From Rhodocyclales bacterium (GTDB lineage: Bacteria; Pseudomonadota; Gammaproteobacteria; Burkholderiales; Rhodocyclaceae), in the NCBI GenBank assembly GCA_021413665.1, contig JAIOPW010000228.1, forward strand, positions 1 through 5,450: a DNA stretch of 5,450 nt. The letters are read 5' to 3'. Below, piece after piece: positions 1 through 5,450 of this stretch. Under the pieces are notes generated by a model. The model was not told the origin of the DNA and did not search any database. It saw only the letters and a list, made by a program, of their open reading frames with translations. Each line of letters begins with the position of its first letter. The stretch's first letter is position 1. The position numbers and the translations under genes are program-made.

Positions 1-270
1 CGACAGCTTGCTGCGAAAAAACACGGGAATCCCGTCGCCGGCGATCTTCATCACCGTGCCGGGCGCCGCGCCCGTCTTGACCGCGTCGAGCACGATCAGG
101 AAATCCAGGTGGGACAAGTCCTCGATCATTTCCATGCCCGAGGTGCCGCCATCGATGGCCTGCACGTTTTCCGGAAGCTTCCAGCCGCACTCCAGCGCTT
201 CGACCGCGCGCACACCCGCCGCCTCGTCGGTGAGGATGGTGTTGCCGATACCGAGTACGACTGCACGCAT
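1..270 (-). CDS. hybD: [NiFe] hydrogenase maturation endopeptidase HybD, partial (C-terminus beyond the left edge)
   Basis: This peptidase of the HybD/HyaD (M52) family removes the C-terminal tail of the hydrogenase large subunit once nickel has been inserted, allowing the active site to close. It acts in the cytoplasm before export. The 90 visible codons begin MRAVVLGIGNTILTDEAAGV, the family's typical opening. The metal-sensing acidic residues fall exactly where they do in E. coli HybD: Glu16 in the LTDE motif and Asp62 in IVLDA. The DGGTSGME segment at residues 40-47 is also typical. The third ligand, a His near residue 92, would lie just outside the window, as would about the last 70 residues if the length is usual (about 160 aa). 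The ATG at 270 is preceded by a weak GGAA ribosome site 8 bases upstream. The gene follows hybC by 60 bases, with a terminator-like hairpin in the gap. The hybC product in this window keeps the cleavable tail that this enzyme would process, so the two form a matched pair. Confidence 0.95.
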   Translation of the reverse strand, partial: MRAVVLGIGNTILTDEAAGVRAVEALECGWKLPENVQAIDGGTSGMEMIEDLSHLDFLIVLDAVKTGAAPGTVMKIAGDGIPVFFRSKLS

Positions 271-286
271 GAATGGAATTCCGCAC

Positions 287-317
287 AAGAAAAGGGGCCG
301 GCGGCGGCCGGCCCCTT
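287..317 (-). terminator. Terminator-like hairpin between hybC and hybD
   Basis: Bases 292-302 and 307-317 form a perfect 11-bp GC-rich inverted repeat around a 4-base loop. Read on the minus strand, the stem ends in CCCCTT and continues as TTCTTG, giving an interrupted T run. This is the shape of an intrinsic terminator for transcription coming from hybC. It sits only 14 bases after the hybC stop and ends 16 bases before the hybD start, with hybD in the same direction. It could therefore be a partial terminator or attenuator that lowers expression of the maturation gene relative to the structural genes, or a stem that protects the 3' end of the upstream mRNA. The structure is seen directly; the function is inferred. 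Confidence 0.6.
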
Positions 318-330
318 ATGTTACGCGCTG

Positions 331-2034
331 CTAAACCGCCTTGACCGAAATGGCCGTGCCATCCTTGTCCGTCAGGTGAATGGCGCAGGCAATGCACGGA
401 TCGAAGGAGTGGATGGTGCGCAGCACCTCCAGCGGTTTCTCGGCATCCGCGATCGGCGTGTCCACCAGCGATGCCTCGTATGGCCCCGGCTCGTCCTTGT
501 CGTTGCGCGGACAGGCGTTCCAGGTCGAAGGCACGACGCACTGGTAGTTCTTGATCTTGCCCTTGTCGATCACCACCCAGTGCGAAAGGGCACCGCGCGG
601 CGCCTCGTGGAAGCCGACGCCCATGACTTCGTCCTTGGGGAAGACCGGCGCATTGAAGGTCTTGAGGTCACCCTTGCCGATGTTGCCGATCAAGTGGGTC
701 CATTGTTCGGCCAGCATATCCACGTTGACGCAGCAGGAAATCGCGCGTGCGGCGTGGCGGCCGATGGTCGAATGCATGGCATCCAGGCCGACCTTGGTCT
801 TGGCCAGCGCGGACACCGTATCGAGCGCGGCAGTGGCGTATTTCGTGGTCGGTGCATGGCCGGCTGCCAGCCCGTTCATCACGCGCGCCAGCGGCCCGAC
901 CTGCGCCACCTTGCCGTAGAAAGTCGGCGATTTCATCCATGAATACTTGGCGTCGTCCTTGAAGTCGGTGTAGTTCGGCTTCGTTTCGCCCTTGTAGGGA
1001 TGCAGGGGGCCATTCTTGTCGTAGTCATACCAGGAATGCTTGACCGACTCCTCGACGCCCTTGATCCAGTAGTCGTCGTTGAACGTGGTGATCGGCTTGC
1101 GCTTGCCGAGGTCGCCGCCCTCGATAAAGCCACCCGGAAAGGCAAACTGCGTACCCTTGGTATCGAGCGGAATATCCGGAACCGACAGGTAGTTGGTGAT
1201 CCCCTTGCCAACCTTGGTCCAGTCGGCATAGAAGGCGCCGACGGCGGCAACGTCGATCAGGTAAACATTCTTGACGAAATCCGACAACTCGTCGATGAAG
1301 CCCTTGATCGCCATCAGGCGCTCGACCGTGAGCACCGCCTGCGAGTCGGTGGCCAGCGGATTGGCGACGCCGCCGACGGCGACGTTCTGGATGTGCGGCG
1401 TTTTCGCGCCGAGGATGGAAACGATCTTGTTGGCCTTGCGCTGCACTTCCAGCGCCTGCAGGTAGTGGGCGACGGCAAGCAGGTTCACTTCGGGCGACAG
1501 CTTCATCGCCGGATGGCCCCAGTAGCCGTTGGTGAAGATGCCGAGCTGGCCGCCGTTCACGAAATGCTTGAGCCGCTCATGCACGCGCCGCATCTCGTGC
1601 TTGCTGTTGAGATGCCAGGAAGACAGGCTCTCGCCCAGGATCGCGGTCTTGTCCGGATCGGCTTTCAGGGCCGAGGTCACATCCACCCAGTCGAGCGCCG
1701 ACAAATGATAGAAATGCACGATGAAGTCGTGCACCGAGTGCGCCAGGATGATCAGGTTGCGGATGTACTGGGCATTGAGCGGGATTTCCATCTTCAGGGC
1801 GTTTTCCACCGCCCGCACCGAGGTGATGGCATGCACCGTGGTGCACACGCCGCAGATGCGCTGGGTGATGGCCCAAGCGTCGCGCGGGTCGCGGCCGAGC
1901 AGGATCAGTTCGACGCCGCGCCACATCTGTCCCGAGGACCAGGCCTTCTTGACGCGCCCGCCATCCACGTCGACGTCGATACGCAGGTGGCCTTCGATGC
2001 GGGTGATCGGATCAATCGTTATGCGCTTGGACAT
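331..2034 (-). CDS. hybC: [NiFe] hydrogenase large (catalytic) subunit, Hyb type
   Basis: This is the catalytic subunit that splits or forms H2 at a Ni-Fe(CN)2CO centre. The 567-residue product has the same precursor length as E. coli HybC. The N-terminal signature RIEGHLRIDV includes Glu14, the usual proton-relay glutamate. The active-site cysteines are Cys61 and Cys64 in RICGVCTTVH and Cys547 and Cys550 in DPCIACAIH (Asp545 to His553). Arg480 in EAPRG matches the conserved arginine above the active site. After His553 there is a 14-residue tail, LTDKDGTAISVKAV, the expected peptide removed by HybD. There is no signal peptide, which is normal because this subunit is carried through the Tat system by the small subunit. 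The ATG at 2034 has a good GGAG site (2042-2045) 7 bases upstream, and the alignment of Cys61 and Cys64 with HybC supports this start. The gene is separated from hybB by an unusually long 171-base spacer. The stop is TAG. Identification is very secure; assignment to group 1c rests on sequence resemblance to HybC and on gene order. Confidence 0.98.
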   Translation of the reverse strand: MSKRITIDPITRIEGHLRIDVDVDGGRVKKAWSSGQMWRGVELILLGRDPRDAWAITQRICGVCTTVHAITSVRAVENALKMEIPLNAQYIRNLIILAHSVHDFIVHFYHLSALDWVDVTSALKADPDKTAILGESLSSWHLNSKHEMRRVHERLKHFVNGGQLGIFTNGYWGHPAMKLSPEVNLLAVAHYLQALEVQRKANKIVSILGAKTPHIQNVAVGGVANPLATDSQAVLTVERLMAIKGFIDELSDFVKNVYLIDVAAVGAFYADWTKVGKGITNYLSVPDIPLDTKGTQFAFPGGFIEGGDLGKRKPITTFNDDYWIKGVEESVKHSWYDYDKNGPLHPYKGETKPNYTDFKDDAKYSWMKSPTFYGKVAQVGPLARVMNGLAAGHAPTTKYATAALDTVSALAKTKVGLDAMHSTIGRHAARAISCCVNVDMLAEQWTHLIGNIGKGDLKTFNAPVFPKDEVMGVGFHEAPRGALSHWVVIDKGKIKNYQCVVPSTWNACPRNDKDEPGPYEASLVDTPIADAEKPLEVLRTIHSFDPCIACAIHLTDKDGTAISVKAV

Positions 2035-2041
2035 TTTCTGT

Positions 2042-2045
2042 CTCC
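2042..2045 (-). promoter_or_regulatory. Ribosome binding site of hybC
   Basis: On the minus strand GGAG lies 7 bases before the ATG at 2034. It supports this start and shows that hybC has its own translation initiation signal rather than relying on coupling to hybB, which ends 171 bases upstream. Confidence 0.7.
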
Positions 2046-2114
2046 ATCCTTATAGCGTGAAATAACTCGTTCGGAGCGACGGGTGATCGTCGAGCGAAGC
2101 GAGCTGACCAAAAG

Positions 2115-2146
2115 CCTCCCCGTGAGGGGAGGATGGGAGGGGTGGG
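2115..2146. repeat. G-rich/C-rich hairpin element in the hybB-hybC spacer
   Basis: Bases 2115-2121 (CCTCCCC) and 2126-2132 (GGGGAGG) form a 7-bp perfect stem with a GTGA loop. The right arm continues as further G runs, GGGAGGGG then TGGG, up to 2146. The make-up (C-rich arm, short loop, G-rich arm, then a second degenerate G-rich copy) resembles the small dispersed intergenic repeats common in GC-rich proteobacterial genomes. Only one copy is in this window, so repetition in the genome is inferred and not shown. The plus strand also has four G runs of three or more with loops of 5, 1 and 1 bases (2126-2146), which is a G-quadruplex pattern. The rest of the spacer (2035-2205) shows no convincing gene or promoter. 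Confidence 0.45.
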
Positions 2147-2205
2147 CGTTTAATTCGCCTTTCGCGTGTTTCATCTTCTGCGGGTGGAGCTTGCTGCCAC
2201 GAGCG

Positions 2206-3366
2206 TTAGTGAGCCGGCTGCACGTCTTCCCGCGGCAGCACCGGGAAGCGACGGGTGATGATGATGTAACCGAGAACCTCGACCGCGAACATGCCGGCCG
2301 TAACCAGCACTTCGGCCAGCGTCGGGAAGTAGCTGAAGCCGTCGCCGGTTTCGTAGCCGATCAGGAAGCCGTTGAGCCGCATCAGCGCGCCGCCGAGCAT
2401 CAGCAGAACACCAGCGAGGAACAGCCTGGCCGGGTTGCGCCGGTTGCTTTCGGCGCCGATCAGCATCAGCGGGGCGATGAAGCAGGCCATTTCCAGCCAG
2501 AACATCAGGGCCTCGACTGAGGGCACGAAGGCCTTGCCCAGCACGCCGCGCACCACGATGTCGCCGATGCGGACCACCAGGAACACGGCGAGGAAACCGA
2601 GCATCACCTTGGCCAGCGGGGTCAGCATGTGCATCTCGATCCTGCGCCGGTAGGCCGACGAGGTCAGGCAGGACTCGAACAGCACTACCGCGTAGCCCAT
2701 GGTTATCGCCGTCAGCAGGTACAGCAGCGGCAGCACCGGGGTCTGCCACAGCGGATGTATCTGCACTCCCATCACCACCAGCAGGGTGCCCAGCGAGGAT
2801 TGGTGCATCATCGGCAGCACGGTGCCGAGCGCAATGAAGAAGAACATCGCCCGCCCCACTTTCCTCCGCGCGTCATTCTTGCCCATCTGTTCGAGGAAAG
2901 CCGGCGAGAACTCGATCCACATCACGATCACATAGAGTGTGATGCAGACTGCGACCTCGAACATCACCGAATTGGGATTGATCGAGCCGGGCCAGAACAT
3001 GTTCCACACGTTCCACCAGCGGCCGAGGTCGAATATGACCCCGGCGGCAGCCAGTGTGTAGCCGAACAGGCTGGCCAGCAGCGCCGGACGCACCAAAGGG
3101 TGGTATTCGCCCCGGTTGAAGATGTAGACCAGCATCGCCACCGAGAAGCCGCCGCAGGCAAAGGCCGAGCCGATGATGACATCGACCACCACCCAGATGC
3201 CCCAGGGATAGCCGTCGTTGAGGCCGGTCACGGCGCCGAGGCCGAACAGGAAGCGCACTATCAGGACCGCCGCCATCATTGCGATGAAGACGAAGCAGGT
3301 AAGCGTCACCGCATTGACCAGGCTACCGCCGACGGGTGCGGGCGCCGCATGATGATTATTGGCCAT
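2206..3366 (-). CDS. hybB: Hydrogenase integral membrane subunit HybB (NrfD/PsrC family)
   Basis: This is the membrane subunit that links the periplasmic hydrogenase and HybA to the quinone pool. The product is 386 residues, close to E. coli HybB. Hydrophobic stretches suggest ten transmembrane helices at about residues 17-41, 56-82, 95-113, 132-152, 171-192, 209-230, 251-273, 283-303, 312-335 and 349-370, as expected for HybB within the NrfD-like superfamily. Recognisable segments include DGYPWGIWV near 51-59, FDLGRWWNVWNMFWPGSINP at 112-131, and the MMHQSSLG segment at 186-193. No haem-binding c-type motif is present, which separates it from HyaC-type cytochrome b subunits. The ATG at 3366 was chosen over the much longer open frame upstream because that frame overlaps hybA, while this ATG has a GGGAG site 6 bases upstream and starts 2 bases after the hybA stop. 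The stop is TAA. In E. coli hydrogenase-2 this type of subunit allows proton-coupled quinone chemistry; the same role here is inferred from homology. Confidence 0.95.
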   Translation of the reverse strand: MANNHHAAPAPVGGSLVNAVTLTCFVFIAMMAAVLIVRFLFGLGAVTGLNDGYPWGIWVVVDVIIGSAFACGGFSVAMLVYIFNRGEYHPLVRPALLASLFGYTLAAAGVIFDLGRWWNVWNMFWPGSINPNSVMFEVAVCITLYVIVMWIEFSPAFLEQMGKNDARRKVGRAMFFFIALGTVLPMMHQSSLGTLLVVMGVQIHPLWQTPVLPLLYLLTAITMGYAVVLFESCLTSSAYRRRIEMHMLTPLAKVMLGFLAVFLVVRIGDIVVRGVLGKAFVPSVEALMFWLEMACFIAPLMLIGAESNRRNPARLFLAGVLLMLGGALMRLNGFLIGYETGDGFSYFPTLAEVLVTAGMFAVEVLGYIIITRRFPVLPREDVQPAH

Positions 3367-3377
3367 GATCAGCTCCC
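3364..3377 (-). promoter_or_regulatory. hybA/hybB stop-start junction with ribosome binding site
   Basis: On the minus strand GGGAGC is followed directly by TGATCATG, so the hybA stop (TGA, 3371-3369) and the hybB start (ATG, 3366-3364) are 2 bases apart. The ribosome site lies inside the last codons of hybA. This arrangement favours translational coupling and fixes the hybB start. Confidence 0.75.
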
Positions 3378-4421
3378 TTCCTTGTCTGAGTCGTCGTCGG
3401 GCTTGACATTGCGCTTGGCGACCCAGGTCATCGCACCCAGCACCGCGAAAGGCATGATCAAGTTGCCGTACAGCGTGTGCTGGATGGTCTCCGACATGGC
3501 CGCCGCCGCGTCGGGCGGCAGATCCGGCATGCCGACCTTTGCGAAATTCACGCCGGAGAGCTTGAGCACCTGAGTGCCGCCGTATTCCTTCTCGCCGTAG
3601 ACGTGTTGCAGGTACTTTCCGGCGGGCGCCTCGTAGGTCTGGTCGGGTTCGTCGCGCCAGCCGTGACGCATTTTCGCGCCCTTGCCGTCTTCCTTGCCGG
3701 CGAGTTGTTTCTCCTGCGCGTGGCGCAAGCGACCGCGCGGAATCTTCATCGGCTGCCCCGGCTTGTGCGCCAGGCGCCGCTTGGCTTCGGCCAGCAGGTC
3801 TTCGGTGCGGCCGAACAGCGTCGCGCCGGTCGGGCAGACTTCGGCGCAGGCGGAGTAATGACCGTCCTTGTGCCGATGGCGGCACAATTCGCACTTGCCG
3901 ATGCGCCCTGTGGGCGAGTCGTACTGGTACTTCGGAATGCCGAAGGGACAGGCCGCGACGCAGTAGCGGCAGCCGATGCACTTGTCCGGGTTGTAGCCGA
4001 CGACGCCCGTTTCCGGGTCCTTGGTCATTGCCGACACCGGACAGGCCGAGACGCAGGACGGGTCGCCACAATGCATGCAGGAGGTCTTCATGAAGGCATA
4101 GCCGTTCGCCTCCTGGTCCTTCACCTCCATCGTGCCATTGCGGTACATCTTGATCAGATTGAAGGTATAGCCGGAGGTATCGAGCGGCGTATCCCACAGA
4201 TGATCGACGGTGGAAAACTCCGCTGGATTGTTGTTGGCCGTCTTGCACGCAGCAACGCAAGCCTTGCAGCCGACGCAGAGGGTCGCGTCATAGAGCAGGC
4301 CGAGCGCCTCGGGCGGCCGTGGCCGGGTTTCCCTGGCGAGAGTCGGCGCCGACACGACGCCGGCCGTGGCCACCGCTCCGCTCGCGAGGAAACCCTTGAG
4401 GAAATCTCGCCGGGTGCCCAT
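3369..4421 (-). CDS. hybA: Hydrogenase 4x[4Fe-4S] electron-transfer subunit HybA
   Basis: This ferredoxin-like protein is placed between the hydrogenase small subunit and HybB on the periplasmic side of the membrane. The 350-residue product opens with a Tat signal (MGTRRDFLKG, twin Arg at 4-5) followed by a hydrophobic stretch, with likely cleavage after TLA near residue 29. Sixteen cysteines sit in four groups: 49/52/55/59, 115/118/123/127, 148/151/154/158, and 177/180 with 192/196. This is enough for four [4Fe-4S] clusters, as in the DMSO-reductase-type Fe-S subunit family. A hydrophobic segment at about 317-336 is a C-terminal membrane anchor, a HybA feature. The segment GEKEYGGTQVLKLSGV at 276-291 is also HybA-like. 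From my recollection of E. coli HybA (about 328 aa), the extra length is mostly a charged insertion around residues 237-262. The start is fixed by the Tat motif and by GGAG 7 bases upstream; the open frame runs further upstream only as an overlap with the small subunit gene. Confidence 0.95.
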   Translation of the reverse strand: MGTRRDFLKGFLASGAVATAGVVSAPTLARETRPRPPEALGLLYDATLCVGCKACVAACKTANNNPAEFSTVDHLWDTPLDTSGYTFNLIKMYRNGTMEVKDQEANGYAFMKTSCMHCGDPSCVSACPVSAMTKDPETGVVGYNPDKCIGCRYCVAACPFGIPKYQYDSPTGRIGKCELCRHRHKDGHYSACAEVCPTGATLFGRTEDLLAEAKRRLAHKPGQPMKIPRGRLRHAQEKQLAGKEDGKGAKMRHGWRDEPDQTYEAPAGKYLQHVYGEKEYGGTQVLKLSGVNFAKVGMPDLPPDAAAAMSETIQHTLYGNLIMPFAVLGAMTWVAKRNVKPDDDSDKEGS

Positions 4422-4432
4422 GATCAGGCTCC
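4419..4432 (-). promoter_or_regulatory. Small subunit/hybA stop-start junction with ribosome binding site
   Basis: On the minus strand GGAGCC precedes TGATCATG: the TGA (4426-4424) ends the small subunit and the ATG (4421-4419) starts hybA, with 2 bases between. The same eight bases, with a near-identical ribosome site, occur at the hybA/hybB junction. Coupled translation is the likely consequence. Confidence 0.75.
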
Positions 4433-5450
4433 GGCCTTGTCGGCTGGCTTGGCGGCGTCCTTGGCGCGCTCCGCCTCCTCGGCCGCATGGGAGAGTCCAA
4501 GGTTGCGCGTCAGCATGATCGCCGCGCCCGCCGCTGCGCCAGCGACGGCCGCGACAGCGGCGGCCGAAGCGAAGGATGCGGCCTTGCCCTGCTCTTCGAC
4601 GATGCGCGGATATTGAAGCGGTGGCGTCACGTTGAGCATCTTGGCGACCTGATGGATCGGTTTCTGGAAGCCGACACCCTTCTCGGTGCAACCGATGCAG
4701 GGATGGCCGCACCCCACCGGCCAGTTATTCTCGCCCGCGTCGCCGAAGCCCAGCGTGGAGCAGTTGGCGTAAGTCTCCGGGCCCTTGCAGCCGAGCTTGT
4801 AGAGGCAGTAGCCCTGGCGATGGCCGGCGTCGCCGAATTCCATGGCGAAGCGGCCGGCGTCGAAATGGGCACGGCGTTCGCAGTTCTCGTGGATCAGCCG
4901 CGAGTAGGCAAATTTGGGACGGCCCAGCTTGTCGACTTCCGGCAGTTTGCCGAAGGTGAGGAAATGCACCACGGTGGCGAGGAAATTGTAGGGATTGGGC
5001 GGACAGCCGGGAATCGTCACCACCGGCTTGCCCAGCACTTCCGCCACGCCGGCGGAACCCGTCGGGCTGGAATCGGCGAGCGGCGAGATCGTCGACGGCA
5101 TGCCGCCCCACGAGGCGCAGGAACCGATGGCGATCACCGCCGCGGCGTCGGCCGCGCATTCCTTGACCATGTCGATCGCGGTCTGGCCGCCGATCTTGCA
5201 GTAAATGCCGTTGTTCTTGGTCGGGATCGCGCCTTCGACCACCAGCACGTACTTGCCCTTGTTGGCCTTCATGGCGCTCTTGCGTGCGGCTTCGGCCTGG
5301 TGGCCGGCGGCGGCCATCAAGGTCTCGTGATAGTCGAGCGAGATGACGTCGAGGATCAGCTTTTCCAGCGTCGGGTGTTCGGCGCGCAAAAGCGACTCCG
5401 TGCAGCCGGTGCACTCCTGGAAGTGCAGCCATATCACGGAAGGCCGCTTG
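4424..5450 (-). CDS. hybO: [NiFe] hydrogenase small subunit, HybO type, partial (N-terminus beyond the right edge)
   Basis: This subunit passes electrons from the Ni-Fe site along three Fe-S clusters to HybA and HybB, and its Tat signal exports the dimer. The frame is open through the right edge and reads KRPSVIWLHFQECTGC. The GTG at 5437 is the Val of PSVIWL, a conserved internal position, so it is not the start; the real start and Tat signal are outside the window. In the 341 visible residues, the proximal cluster ligands are Cys13, Cys16, Cys111 and Cys149. The distal ligands are His187, Cys190, Cys215 and Cys221, and the medial [3Fe-4S] ligands are Cys230, Cys251 and Cys254. Positions 15 and 116 are Gly, where oxygen-tolerant enzymes such as E. 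coli HyaA have extra cysteines, so a standard oxygen-sensitive cluster is expected. An additional Cys247 lies next to the medial cluster. An Ala-rich hydrophobic helix (about 289-314) anchors the C-terminus, followed by a charged tail. The symbol follows the E. coli hyb order; hyaA or hoxK naming is less suitable. Confidence 0.96.
   Translation of the reverse strand, partial: KRPSVIWLHFQECTGCTESLLRAEHPTLEKLILDVISLDYHETLMAAAGHQAEAARKSAMKANKGKYVLVVEGAIPTKNNGIYCKIGGQTAIDMVKECAADAAAVIAIGSCASWGGMPSTISPLADSSPTGSAGVAEVLGKPVVTIPGCPPNPYNFLATVVHFLTFGKLPEVDKLGRPKFAYSRLIHENCERRAHFDAGRFAMEFGDAGHRQGYCLYKLGCKGPETYANCSTLGFGDAGENNWPVGCGHPCIGCTEKGVGFQKPIHQVAKMLNVTPPLQYPRIVEEQGKAASFASAAAVAAVAGAAAGAAIMLTRNLGLSHAAEEAERAKDAAKPADKAGA

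Noticed and set aside
109..942. A 277-codon open frame on the plus strand crossing hybD and hybC
   Set aside because: It is antisense to two well-supported genes and reads through the terminator-like hairpin; no domain is recognisable.
1000..2055. A 351-codon open frame on the plus strand
   Set aside because: It lies antisense to hybC, which has every catalytic motif. Long antisense frames are expected from third-position GC bias, and the translation shows no recognisable family.
2035..2205. A possible promoter in the hybB-hybC spacer (TATAAG-like box, or a sigma-54 GG/GC pair)
   Set aside because: The TATAAG-like box has no suitably spaced -35 partner, and the GG/GC pair has the wrong spacing for sigma-54, so I do not call a promoter.
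2075..2259. A 13-base direct repeat (AGCGACGGGTGAT at 2075-2087 and 2247-2259)
   Set aside because: One copy is in the hybB coding sequence and the other in the spacer, with no shared flanks; a single match this short in GC-rich DNA may be chance.
2206..4260. A 684-codon fusion-like version of hybB
   Set aside because: The first 298 codons are an out-of-frame reading of hybA with no HybA cysteine pattern; the real start is the ATG at 3366.
2629..4616. Plus-strand frames of 314 and 379 codons
   Set aside because: They are antisense shadows of hybB, hybA and the small subunit; the His- and Ala-rich translations are typical of reverse-strand reading of GC-rich genes.
3369..4712. A longer 447-codon version of hybA starting at 4712
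   Set aside because: The extra 97 codons overlap the small subunit's medial cluster and anchor region in another frame. The Tat motif, ribosome site and 2-base junction all support the ATG at 4421.
1..5450. A previously undescribed system
   Set aside because: All five coding regions are recognisable hyb hydrogenase components in the known order; no unexplained gene, array or mobile element remains.

Overview
The window holds most of an operon for a membrane-bound, periplasm-facing [NiFe] hydrogenase. All genes lie on the minus strand, so the operon reads from right to left. The order is small subunit (hybO-like, cut by the right edge), ferredoxin-like electron-transfer subunit (hybA), integral membrane quinone-side subunit (hybB), catalytic large subunit (hybC) and maturation endopeptidase (hybD, cut by the left edge). 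Both the order and the protein sequences match the Escherichia coli hydrogenase-2 (hyb) type, generally placed in group 1c of [NiFe] hydrogenases. The DNA is GC-rich and the proteins are clearly proteobacterial. A betaproteobacterium (for example a Rhodocyclales relative) would fit, but the window alone cannot fix the taxon.

Layout: the small subunit occupies 4424 to the right edge, and its Tat signal peptide must lie beyond that edge. hybA (3369-4421) and hybB (2206-3366) follow with 2-base gaps and identical TGATCATG stop/start junctions, which suggests translational coupling. A 171-base spacer then separates hybB from hybC (331-2034). It carries a short G-rich/C-rich hairpin that resembles dispersed intergenic repeats. 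Between hybC and hybD (1-270) is a 60-base gap with an 11-bp perfect GC-rich hairpin followed by a T-rich run, which looks like an intrinsic terminator or attenuator inside the operon.

How the parts work together: the hybC product carries the Ni-Fe active site and the small subunit carries three Fe-S clusters. The pair is exported by the Tat pathway using the small subunit's signal peptide, and the small subunit is anchored by a C-terminal helix. HybA, itself a Tat substrate with 16 cluster cysteines and a C-terminal anchor, links the small subunit to HybB, a ten-helix NrfD-type protein that exchanges electrons with the quinone pool. HybD clips the C-terminal peptide of the large subunit after nickel insertion. 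The proximal-cluster region has the ordinary four-cysteine pattern, so an oxygen-sensitive enzyme is expected.

I see no mobile element, CRISPR array, RNA gene or undescribed system. The long plus-strand reading frames are antisense shadows of GC-rich genes. The points worth a second look are the two intergenic structures, the duplicated junctions, an insertion in HybA and an extra cysteine beside the medial cluster of the small subunit.
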